DNA from: JBLFWJ01 sp047611425
Lineage (GTDB): Bacteria > Bacteroidota > Bacteroidia > UBA10329
DNA length: 7,987 bases
NCBI GenBank assembly: GCA_047611425.1
Contig: JBLFWJ010000157.1
Span: 1-7,987, forward strand
Reading direction: 5' to 3'
The notes under the pieces are model-generated. The model was not told where the DNA came from. It ran no database searches and saw only the letters and a list, made by a program, of their open reading frames with translations. Within the stretch, counting starts at the first letter, position 1, and each line of letters begins with the position of its first letter. This document shows positions 1 through 6,443 of this stretch, in pieces. The position numbers and the translations under genes are program-made.

Positions 1-444
1 AAGAAATGGCTCAGCCAGCTTAAGCGAGTTAATCCGCGTAAGTTGGATGGCCTGTTTCACGAAGCGCATGACACTGCTTTTTCATGCATTGAATGTTTGG
101 AATGTGCCAACTGTTGCAAGACAACTGGCCCCAGGTTTACGAAGAAGGATGTTGAACGAATTTCCAAACATCTGCGTATGAGGGGTATTGATTTTATCAA
201 TAAATACTTGAGAACAGATGAAGACAACGATTTGGTGCTTCAATCGGTGCCATGTTCTTTTCTAGGAAGTGATAATTATTGCTCCATCTACGATGTACGG
301 CCCAAAGCTTGCCGAGAATACCCGCATACGGATAGAGTAAAACAAACTCAGTTACTGAAACTTCATCTTACCAACTTACCCATTTGCCCTGCGGTGGAAC
401 AAATTGCTGAAGAGGTTGGAAATAAGGTTTATACCAAGAATTAA
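1..444 (+). CDS. YkgJ-family cysteine-cluster protein (5' end cut off by window)
   Basis: This is a small soluble protein of the YkgJ / 'Fe-S or zinc cluster' family; the biochemical role of the family is not well established. The reading frame is open from base 1, giving 147 visible residues, so the TTG at position 43 is an internal Leu codon rather than the start. The family is usually about 160 residues, so perhaps 10 to 20 residues are missing. Numbering from the first visible codon, the signature CxxCxxCC is complete (C32, C35, C38, C39, in 'CLECANCC'), with an extra C29 just before it. Further conserved cysteines follow at C85 ('PCSFLG'), C94 ('NYCSIY'), C104 ('RPKACREYPH') and C129 ('ICPA'). 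These are positioned to bind a metal ion or cluster. There is no signal peptide or membrane segment in the visible part. It is the only plus-strand gene and converges on sucB; the two TAA stops share the palindrome TTAA. Family assignment is firm; function is unknown. Confidence 0.9.
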   Translation, partial: KKWLSQLKRVNPRKLDGLFHEAHDTAFSCIECLECANCCKTTGPRFTKKDVERISKHLRMRGIDFINKYLRTDEDNDLVLQSVPCSFLGSDNYCSIYDVRPKACREYPHTDRVKQTQLLKLHLTNLPICPAVEQIAEEVGNKVYTKN

Positions 445-1685
445 AGTCCCAAGAGAACCTCCTCGTTATTCTTACCTCCAAATAGCATGGTAGATGGATT
501 TTCGAGCATGTTCTTCACTTTGACTAAAAAGGAAACAGATTCTTTTCCATCGATCACTCTGTGGTCGTAACTCAAAGCGAGATACATCATTGGGCGCGCT
601 ACGATTTCTCCATTTTCCACTATAGCTCGTTCCACAATATTGTGCATTCCGAGGATGGCACTTTGAGGTGGGTTTAGAATTGGCGTACTCATCATCGACC
701 CGAAAACACCACCATTTGTAATGGTGAATGTTCCACCTGTCATTTCATCTATGCTGATTTTTCCGTCTCGAGCTTTAACGGCCAAACCTTTGATTCCGGC
801 TTCTATTTCTGCCAAACTTAATTGTTCTGCATTTCGCAAAACAGGAACCATCAATCCTTTTGGAGAACTAACCGCTATACCAATATCACAGTAATCGTGG
901 AAGATCATTTCCTTTCCATCGATCATGGCGTTGACGGCTGGGTAATGATAAAGCGCTTCGGTTACGGCCTTTGTGAAAAAGCTCATAAACCCAAGATTCA
1001 CTCCGTGCGTTTCGCCAAACGTCTTCTTGTATTTATTGCGAAGATCCATGATTGGCTTCATGTTTACTTCGTTAAACGTAGTAAGCATGGCCGTTTCGCT
1101 CTTTACAGCTACAAGACGTTCAGCCACTTTTCTGCGAAGCATGCTCATCTTTTCTCTTCGCTGCTCTCTACCTCCGGCCCAACTCTGACCCGCATCGCCA
1201 ATGGCGAATCCTGAAGACATTGCCTCCAGAACATCTTTCTTCGTTACTCTACCTCCAGTACCGGATCCTGTTACCTGAGAAGGTGATATACCGTTCTCAG
1301 ACATCATCTTTTTGGCAACTGGTGTGATTGGACCAGAAGCAGCTAAAGGAGCTGACGCCACTGCTTTTGGTGATTCCTTCACAACCTCGGCAACAGGAGC
1401 TGCTACAACTTCGGCTTTCTTCGCTGGAGCCTCCTTTGGTGGCTTTGCATCCGTGTCAATTGTGCAGATAACACCACCAACTTGCACAGCATCACCTTCT
1501 TCAACTTTCCAAGTTATGGTGCCCGCCTTCTCAGCAGGAATGGTCAACGTAGCCTTGTCCGAATCCACTTCACACATTTCCTCGTCAAGGAAAACGTAAT
1601 CGCCATCCTGTTTTAGGAACGAGGCTATTTCCACTTCCGTTATCGACTCTCCTGGACTTGGTACTGTAATCTCAACTATTGGCAT
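441..1685 (-). CDS. sucB: Dihydrolipoyllysine-residue succinyltransferase, E2 of 2-oxoglutarate dehydrogenase
   Basis: E2 core of the cytoplasmic 2-oxoglutarate dehydrogenase complex: it takes the succinyl group from E1 on a swinging lipoyl arm and passes it to CoA, forming succinyl-CoA. All domains are intact in 414 residues (E. coli SucB is about 405). The lipoyl domain is residues 1-77, with the lipoylated lysine K44 in 'EVDSDKATL'. An Ala/Pro/Lys-rich flexible linker follows (about 80-118). The peripheral-subunit-binding domain is about 119-156 ('TPVAKKMM...GGRVTKKDVLEAM'). The catalytic acyltransferase domain runs from about 180 to the end, with the active-site motif 'SYDHRVIDG' (H375, D379). 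A single lipoyl domain and the E1 gene directly upstream favour SucB over the pyruvate or branched-chain E2. The ATG is right because the lipoyl domain begins at residue 1. It lies 38 bp after the sucA stop and is surely co-transcribed. No strong Shine-Dalgarno is seen. Its stop overlaps the convergent cysteine-cluster gene by 4 bp, and I see no terminator hairpin. Confidence 0.97.
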   Translation of the reverse strand: MPIVEITVPSPGESITEVEIASFLKQDGDYVFLDEEMCEVDSDKATLTIPAEKAGTITWKVEEGDAVQVGGVICTIDTDAKPPKEAPAKKAEVVAAPVAEVVKESPKAVASAPLAASGPITPVAKKMMSENGISPSQVTGSGTGGRVTKKDVLEAMSSGFAIGDAGQSWAGGREQRREKMSMLRRKVAERLVAVKSETAMLTTFNEVNMKPIMDLRNKYKKTFGETHGVNLGFMSFFTKAVTEALYHYPAVNAMIDGKEMIFHDYCDIGIAVSSPKGLMVPVLRNAEQLSLAEIEAGIKGLAVKARDGKISIDEMTGGTFTITNGGVFGSMMSTPILNPPQSAILGMHNIVERAIVENGEIVARPMMYLALSYDHRVIDGKESVSFLVKVKNMLENPSTMLFGGKNNEEVLLGL

Positions 1686-1723
1686 CGTTTCTCGTTTTCG
1701 ATAGGATGTTCAGTTATTGTTTT

Positions 1724-4447
1724 TCAAATGTCGGCAAAAGCCTTATCAACCAGTAATTTTTGCTCGGCTCGATGTCTTTGACCCGATCCTGTTGCGGGCG
1801 CACCAGAAGTTGGACGGCCAATAACTTCAAAATCAAACTGGCGAAGTTTACGCAACAAGTGCGACCAAGCACCCATATTCAATGGTTCTTCTTGAAGCCA
1901 AATCCATTCTGCTTTACCGTATTTGTCTTGAAGTTTATCTAATTGCTTTCGAGGCAGCGGATCCAATTGCTCCAATCTTACTAGGGCGACAGATTCGTTT
2001 TTAAGCTCCTCCTTTCTTTCTAAAAGATCGTAATAGACCTTTCCAGAACACATCACAACACGCTTTACCTTTTTAGGTTTAGCAGTTGCATCATCAATTA
2101 CTTCCTGAAACCTTCCTTCGCTTAACTCAGATACAGACGAGGTACATCGTGGATGTCGCAATAAACTCTTTGGCGTGAATACAACCAGCGGCTTTCTGAA
2201 CTCACGCTTCATCTGTCTTCTCAAAACATGGAAGAAGTTTGCAGGTGTAGAACAGTTCACCATTTGCATATTATCATCAGCACAAAGGAGAAGGAACCGT
2301 TCCATTCTTGCTGAACTATGCTCTGCTCCCATCCCCTCGTATCCGTGCGGTAAAAGCATTACCAAACCATTCATTCCTTTCCACTTTTCTTCTGCAGAAG
2401 AAATAAATTGGTCGATGATAATTTGAGCTCCATTGTTGAAATCTCCAAACTGTGCCTCCCAAATTGTAAGGGCATTTGGACAGCCAAAAGCATAGCCATA
2501 ATCAAAGCCTAAAACGGCATATTCTGACAAGAACGAATTGTAGATCTGAAGATCCGCATGTTCATTTGCCATGTTGTTTAGTGGGATGTATTCGTTCCCA
2601 CTATCCTCAACTTTAAGCACTGCATGTCGATGTGAGAACGTTCCTCTTTCTACATCTTGACCGCTTATTCGAACTGGATGTCCGTCTGCCATGACCGAAC
2701 CGTAAGCCAGCAATTCTGCCATTCCCCAGTCGAGCTTGTCGGTTTCAAAAACCATAGCTTTTCGATCATTTAAGATCTTCTTCATTTTCCTGAATAGCTT
2801 TAATCCTTCAGGAACGCTGGTTAATGCCGTGGCAATATTTTCTAGACTCTTTCTTGCGACACCGGTCTCTGGTGAACTCTCAAAATCTTTTTTCTCGGCA
2901 TAACGATATCCTTCCCAAGTATCTTCTAGAAACTGGGTAACCGTTGCCTTTTTAATCTGCTTAGCTTCCACCAAGCGCTCTTGCAACATCTGGCCGAATT
3001 CCTGCTCCATTTGCTTCGCAAGATCTTGCTCTACAACACCCGTAGACATCAGTTTGTCTGAATAGATTTGAAGCGGGTTCTGATGGTTGGCGATTAGATC
3101 GTACAAGTTTGGTTGAGTAAACCGTGGCTCATCACCTTCATTGTGGCCATACTTTCGGTAGCACAATAGGTCGATGAATACATCGCCTTTAAATGTTTGC
3201 CTGAATTGCATGGCCATTTTCATGGTTCGAGCAACAGCCTCTACATCATCTCCGTTTACATGAAACACAGGTGATAAGGTCACTTTGGCTACATCGGTGC
3301 AATAAATACTGGATCGGCCATCAATGTAATTCGTGGTAAATCCAACCTGATTATTGATTACGATGTGAATTGTACCACCCGTTTTGTAGCCATCCAACTT
3401 GGCCATTTGCACAATCTCGTAGACCACTCCTTGGCCAGAAATTGCAGCATCGCCATGTATTAGAATCGGACACAATTTTGAATTGTCTCCATCGAACTTC
3501 CGATCAATTTTAGCTCTAGAGATTCCTTCTACAACAGGATCAACGGCCTCAAGGTGAGAAGGGTTTGGACACAGATTCATCTTAACCTCTTTGCCCGAAT
3601 CACAAGTGATGTACGATGTATAACCGAGGTGATATTTTACATCTCCTTCAACGTCATCATCCTCGTAATCCTTGCCTTCAAACTCGGAGAAAATTTCTTT
3701 GTAGGTCTTGTGCATGGTATTGGCCAACACATTCAGCCTACCACGATGGGCCATTCCGATAACGAACTCTTCAATACCAAGGGATGAACCTTCTTCAACC
3801 ACAACGTCAAGTGCTGGAATTAATGATTCAGCTCCTTCTAGCGAAAACCGCTTTTGGCCGGTGAATTTTTTGCCCAGGAATTGTTCAAAAACAACTGCTT
3901 GGTTCAATTTATTTAGGATTGTCTTTTTCTGATCAATCGAAAATTCAGGTTGATTCTGATTCGCTTCAATCAGCTTTTGCATCCACTCAACCACCTCTGG
4001 TCTTCGGATGTACATGTACTCACAACCAATACTTTGGCAATATGTCGCCTCTAGGGTAGCGATGATTTCTCTTAGTGTTGCCGGCCCCATTCCAAGCATC
4101 TGACCAGCTCGAAAAGTCGTTTCCAAATCCTCCTTAGCAAGACCAAAATTTTCGATATCAAGCGTTGGAGAGTACTTTCTTCTCTCTCTTACTGGATTTG
4201 TGTGCGTAAACAGGTGACCATTTTTTCGGTACCCGTTGATCAGCTCGATCACGTCAAATTCCTTTTTAACGTTTGCTGGAATGCCAAATTCAGCTCCATC
4301 GTCTTCGTACAATTCTTGTGCGAAATCGAAGCCAGCAAAGAATTGCTGCCAATCTTCACTTACCGAAAGAGGTTCTTTTTTATAGGTCTGATATAGATGT
4401 TCAACCGTTGAAACATCCATGTTGGACAAGTAGGAATATGCGTCCAT
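1724..4447 (-). CDS. sucA: 2-oxoglutarate dehydrogenase E1 component (thiamine diphosphate-dependent)
   Basis: E1 of the TCA-cycle 2-oxoglutarate dehydrogenase complex. It decarboxylates 2-oxoglutarate on thiamine diphosphate (ThDP) and succinylates the lipoyl arm of SucB. At 907 residues it is full length for the family (E. coli about 930). The N-terminal E2-binding segment is about 3-42 ('HLYQTYKKEPLSVSEDW'). Substrate-site histidines are H234 in 'GMAHRGRLNVL' and H273 in 'VKYHLGY'. The Mg-ThDP motif runs from 'GDAAISGQG' (D333) to 'INNQVGFTT' (N366), about 30 residues apart as expected, followed by 'YRKYGHNEGDEPRFTQP' (429-445). The transketolase-type pyrimidine domain has 'SGQDVERGTFSHRHA' (595-609), 'EAQFGDFNNGAQ' and 'LPHGYEGMGAEHSSAR' (H701). 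The C-terminal domain ends near 'SGAPATGSGQRHRAEQ'. All expected catalytic residues are present. The ATG gives the usual Bacteroidota N-terminus 'MDAYSYLSN'. It follows the antiporter gene by 110 bp, where a promoter-like box is seen, and leads the sucAB unit. Confidence 0.98.
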   Translation of the reverse strand: MDAYSYLSNMDVSTVEHLYQTYKKEPLSVSEDWQQFFAGFDFAQELYEDDGAEFGIPANVKKEFDVIELINGYRKNGHLFTHTNPVRERRKYSPTLDIENFGLAKEDLETTFRAGQMLGMGPATLREIIATLEATYCQSIGCEYMYIRRPEVVEWMQKLIEANQNQPEFSIDQKKTILNKLNQAVVFEQFLGKKFTGQKRFSLEGAESLIPALDVVVEEGSSLGIEEFVIGMAHRGRLNVLANTMHKTYKEIFSEFEGKDYEDDDVEGDVKYHLGYTSYITCDSGKEVKMNLCPNPSHLEAVDPVVEGISRAKIDRKFDGDNSKLCPILIHGDAAISGQGVVYEIVQMAKLDGYKTGGTIHIVINNQVGFTTNYIDGRSSIYCTDVAKVTLSPVFHVNGDDVEAVARTMKMAMQFRQTFKGDVFIDLLCYRKYGHNEGDEPRFTQPNLYDLIANHQNPLQIYSDKLMSTGVVEQDLAKQMEQEFGQMLQERLVEAKQIKKATVTQFLEDTWEGYRYAEKKDFESSPETGVARKSLENIATALTSVPEGLKLFRKMKKILNDRKAMVFETDKLDWGMAELLAYGSVMADGHPVRISGQDVERGTFSHRHAVLKVEDSGNEYIPLNNMANEHADLQIYNSFLSEYAVLGFDYGYAFGCPNALTIWEAQFGDFNNGAQIIIDQFISSAEEKWKGMNGLVMLLPHGYEGMGAEHSSARMERFLLLCADDNMQMVNCSTPANFFHVLRRQMKREFRKPLVVFTPKSLLRHPRCTSSVSELSEGRFQEVIDDATAKPKKVKRVVMCSGKVYYDLLERKEELKNESVALVRLEQLDPLPRKQLDKLQDKYGKAEWIWLQEEPLNMGAWSHLLRKLRQFDFEVIGRPTSGAPATGSGQRHRAEQKLLVDKAFADI

Positions 4448-4451
4448 TGAT

Positions 4452-4473
4452 CCGAGCCGAGTTTGTGGTTCGG
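4452..4473 (-). promoter_or_regulatory. Inverted repeat in the predicted sucA leader
   Basis: On the plus strand CCGAGCC and GGTTCGG flank an 8-nt spacer. In the minus-strand RNA the arms read CCGAACC and GGCUCGG, giving six pairs and one A-C mismatch around an ACAAACUC loop. The element fills nearly all the space between the TAAATTTG box and the sucA ATG (five bases from its end to the start codon), so it could affect initiation or bind a regulator. The arms are short and imperfect, so chance is possible. Confidence 0.3.
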
Positions 4474-4481
4474 CAAATTTA
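4474..4481 (-). promoter_or_regulatory. Candidate -7 box for sucAB (TAAATTTG)
   Basis: Read on the minus strand this is TAAATTTG, an exact match to the Bacteroidota sigma factor -7 consensus TAnnTTTG. It ends 26 nt before the sucA ATG and would give a leader of about 20 nt. I see no TTTG or TTG at the usual -33 spacing (roughly 17-23 nt upstream), so it is a half-match. The 110-bp gap between the antiporter gene and sucA is the largest in the window, which fits an independent promoter for the TCA-cycle genes. Confidence 0.4.
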
Positions 4482-4557
4482 AGATTCTGTCAGGCGGTAT
4501 GTAGGTTTCCTAAGCGTTTTTCAACACGAAAAGCAGGATAAGTGCTGAAGTTGACAT

Positions 4558-5517
4558 TCATATTCCTGCCATCCACGTTAGGGTGGCCAAATAAGCCGCA
4601 TAACCAACAAACAATAACGCACCTTGCCAGCGCTGTAATTGGTGTCGTTTTCCGATGAAAAGGAGGGCGAATAGTACCACGCTCACTATAACATTTACCA
4701 TCACGCTGTAGTTGTCTTCTGCATTAAAACTTATTGGACTGATTGTGGCTGAAAGCCCTAATACCCAGAAGACATTGAAGATGTTCGATCCAATAACATT
4801 ACCGATGGCGATATCCGTGTTGCCTTTTCTCACAGCCATAACTCCGGTGGCCAACTCGGGAAGTGACGTGCCAATGGCAACAATGGTAAAGCCGATGAAT
4901 GATTCTGAAAGGCCAGCTTCTTGAGCAATTGCAACAGCGCCATTTACAATCCATTGTCCGCCAACAACCAACGCGATTAATCCGAGCACGAAAAGCATAA
5001 TGGACTTTCCCATACTATAATGGACGACCTCCATTTCTTCATCATTGCCCTTTTTGGATAGTTTGAACGTGTAAAAGATGAACATGACGAAACCTGCCAT
5101 GAGCACAAGACCATCTGCTCGACTGACCGTATCTTCTTCACCACTTCCGAGCAATATATCGTTGACCATATATCCAAGAAGCAAGGCCGTAATAAGGCTG
5201 AATGGAATCTCCCGCCAAACGGTATTACTTTTCACCCCAAGGGTTTTAATCATGGCCGTAATACCCAGAATTAGTAGAACGTTGGCAATGTTGCTTCCCA
5301 CCACATTACCGATTACAAGGCCGTTATTTCCTTTAAAACTTGCAATGACATTTACCGCCAGTTCAGGGGCTGAAGTTCCGAAGGCGACTACGGTTAGTCC
5401 GATAACCAGGCTGCTTACATTGTAGCGTTGGGCAATGCTCACTGATCCATCAATGAGGATATCAGCACCCTTAATCAGAAGGACAAACCCTATTACAAAC
5501 AGCAGATACACCAACAT
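4558..5517 (-). CDS. Calcium/sodium antiporter of the CaCA superfamily (YrbG-like)
   Basis: Inner-membrane cation antiporter of the Na+/Ca2+ exchanger family, probably moving Ca2+ outward in exchange for Na+ or H+; the ions cannot be fixed from sequence. The 319-residue protein is almost entirely hydrophobic helices and has the two-fold internal duplication that defines the family. The alpha-1 repeat is about 40-86, with 'GTSAPE' (E52) and 'GNVVGSNIAN' (70-79). The alpha-2 repeat is about 209-255, with 'GTSLPE' (E221) and 'GNVIGSNIFN' (239-248). E52 and E221 are the paired ion-binding glutamates. A hydrophilic loop separates the halves (about 152-170, 'KLSKKGNDEEMEVVHYS'). Both halves open with the same pattern ('LLIKGADILIDGSVSIAQ' and 'GGQWIVNGAVAIAQ'), supporting the ATG chosen. 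It lies 20 bp downstream of the acyltransferase gene and may share its transcript, but also has its own -7-like box 4 nt before the ATG. No terminator is evident after it. Confidence 0.95.
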   Translation of the reverse strand: MLVYLLFVIGFVLLIKGADILIDGSVSIAQRYNVSSLVIGLTVVAFGTSAPELAVNVIASFKGNNGLVIGNVVGSNIANVLLILGITAMIKTLGVKSNTVWREIPFSLITALLLGYMVNDILLGSGEEDTVSRADGLVLMAGFVMFIFYTFKLSKKGNDEEMEVVHYSMGKSIMLFVLGLIALVVGGQWIVNGAVAIAQEAGLSESFIGFTIVAIGTSLPELATGVMAVRKGNTDIAIGNVIGSNIFNVFWVLGLSATISPISFNAEDNYSVMVNVIVSVVLFALLFIGKRHQLQRWQGALLFVGYAAYLATLTWMAGI

Positions 5518-5521
5518 TTTG

Positions 5522-5529
5522 CAAAGATA
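5522..5529 (-). promoter_or_regulatory. Candidate -7 box touching the antiporter start (TATCTTTG)
   Basis: The minus strand reads TATCTTTG, a full match to TAnnTTTG, followed by CAAA and then the antiporter ATG. If used, transcription would begin at or within a few bases of the start codon, giving a leaderless or nearly leaderless mRNA. No TTG is present at the usual -33 distance. The box sits in the 20-bp gap after the acyltransferase stop, so it would be an internal promoter. Confidence 0.4.
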
Positions 5530-5537
5530 GGTTTAGC

Positions 5538-6404
5538 TCAAGAGTTGGTTGTCTTGGGTCGCTTTCTTTTCCAGCGTTTATGCGTCCAAAGCCAATTTTC
5601 TGGCTGGCGAGAAATGCTTTCTTCTAAAAACCTGGCGTAAGCTTCGGTAATCTCGTTTTCGGTTGTCTGTTTTGGAAATTCGAAGGCCAACTTGCTTACA
5701 CTTTTGTAATGTCCTCGCTTTACGCGGGTCATTTCATCAAAAACCACGGCAGAATTTGTGCGTTTTGCCAATATCTCTAGTCCTCGATGAAACGGCACTT
5801 CCCGGCCAAAAAATTCCGTCCAGTAAACGCGCTTCATATCTGACGGATTTTGGTCCGCTAGAAACACAGTCATACTGGGCGCATTCGGCAACTTCATTAA
5901 ACGACCAAGGTCATTTGCAGGAATCATTTCGGTGCCAAACCTTGTTCGATACTCATTGACCAATCGCTCCATGGCCTTATTGCTCACCATCATATAGATG
6001 ATGCGAATATGAAAAGAGGTGTGTTGATTCAGAATCCAGTTTCCCCATTCCCAGTTAAACTGGTGTGCCGTAGCTTGTAGAACATGCCGCCCATCTTTAA
6101 ACAACTTTTCATATACAGAATTGTCAACCTCAAATCGCTCACTTATCTCAGTGGGATCACAAGTAATCAACTTCAATGTTTCAAGAATCTGGTCGCAGAA
6201 GTTGTGGTAAAACTGAATGCTTAGTTCGTTAATCTCTTCTGCGCTTTTGTCGGGAAATGCCAAGCTTAGGTTTCTCCACACCACCTTTCTGCGATAATAC
6301 AGCATGTGGTAAATCACGAAAAATAGAAAATCCGAAACGAGATATAAGACCCACCAGGGAAGGCGGGAAATAATGGTTAAGAAAAATTTCAAAAATCCGT
6401 ACAC
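5538..6404 (-). CDS. LpxL/HtrB-family lipid A (or lysophospholipid) acyltransferase
   Basis: Membrane-anchored acyltransferase of the LpxL/LpxM family, which adds secondary fatty acyl chains to lipid A at the inner membrane; the exact acceptor here is not provable. It has 288 residues, close to the usual 290-310. An N-terminal hydrophobic anchor spans about 7-36 and is followed by a basic cluster ('YYRRKVVWRN'). The catalytic HX4E motif is intact as 'HQFNWEW' (H114, E119). Downstream family blocks are 'FLADQNP' (181-187), 'YWTEFFGREVPFHRG' (194-208) with the stretch after it leading to 'AVVFDE', and the C-terminal 'QPENWLWTHKRWKRKRP'. The start is GTG at 6404: an in-frame TAG lies eight codons upstream, no ATG lies between, and the first internal ATG would delete the membrane anchor. 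The gene begins 39 bp after the phosphatase stop and ends 20 bp before the antiporter, so an operon is likely. Family is confident; lipid A specificity is inferred. Confidence 0.92.
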   Translation of the reverse strand: MYGFLKFFLTIISRLPWWVLYLVSDFLFFVIYHMLYYRRKVVWRNLSLAFPDKSAEEINELSIQFYHNFCDQILETLKLITCDPTEISERFEVDNSVYEKLFKDGRHVLQATAHQFNWEWGNWILNQHTSFHIRIIYMMVSNKAMERLVNEYRTRFGTEMIPANDLGRLMKLPNAPSMTVFLADQNPSDMKRVYWTEFFGREVPFHRGLEILAKRTNSAVVFDEMTRVKRGHYKSVSKLAFEFPKQTTENEITEAYARFLEESISRQPENWLWTHKRWKRKRPKTTNS

Positions 6405-6408
6405 GGTG

Positions 6409-6416
6409 CAAAGATG
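6409..6416 (-). promoter_or_regulatory. Candidate -7-like box touching the acyltransferase start (CATCTTTG)
   Basis: The minus strand reads CATCTTTG, seven of eight fit to the TAnnTTTG pattern positions (first T is C), then CACC and the GTG start. The placement is identical to that at the antiporter gene: four bases between the final G and the start codon. A TTG lies about 16 nt upstream of the box, slightly closer than a normal -33 element. This is suggestive only. Confidence 0.25.
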
Positions 6417-6443
6417 GTAGATTGTCGCCTATCAACAGAGAGG

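Noticed and set aside
822..1214. 130-residue plus-strand open frame antisense to sucB
   Set aside because: It lies wholly inside the catalytic domain of an intact sucB, has no recognisable domain, and its composition looks like the reverse complement of a coding sequence.
1312..1599. 95-residue Ala/Ser/Thr-rich plus-strand open frame
   Set aside because: Its low-complexity composition is the mirror of the Ala/Pro/Lys linker and lipoyl domain of sucB; it is a shadow frame.
1686..1723. Possible separate promoter for sucB
   Set aside because: The 38-bp gap has no TAnnTTTG box and no hairpin; co-transcription with sucA is the simpler reading.
4510..4540. Possible terminator hairpin after the antiporter gene (TTTTC/GAAAA arms)
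   Set aside because: Only about five A-T-rich pairs with a poor extension and no following T-run; too weak to call.
4977..5177. 66-residue minus-strand open frame within the antiporter gene
   Set aside because: It is out of frame with an intact transporter that has both alpha repeats; no sign of a frameshift or of a real second product.
4759..5270. Identical 12-mer TAATACCCAGAA at 4759-4770 and 5259-5270, in the two alpha repeats of the antiporter
   Set aside because: It looked like DNA-level memory of the internal gene duplication, but the two copies are read in different codon frames (ILGI versus FWVL), so the identity is coincidental.
6229..6435. 68-residue minus-strand open frame starting upstream of the acyltransferase
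   Set aside because: It overlaps the acyltransferase N-terminus in another frame. The acyltransferase frame has the family motifs and a membrane anchor, whereas this one has none.
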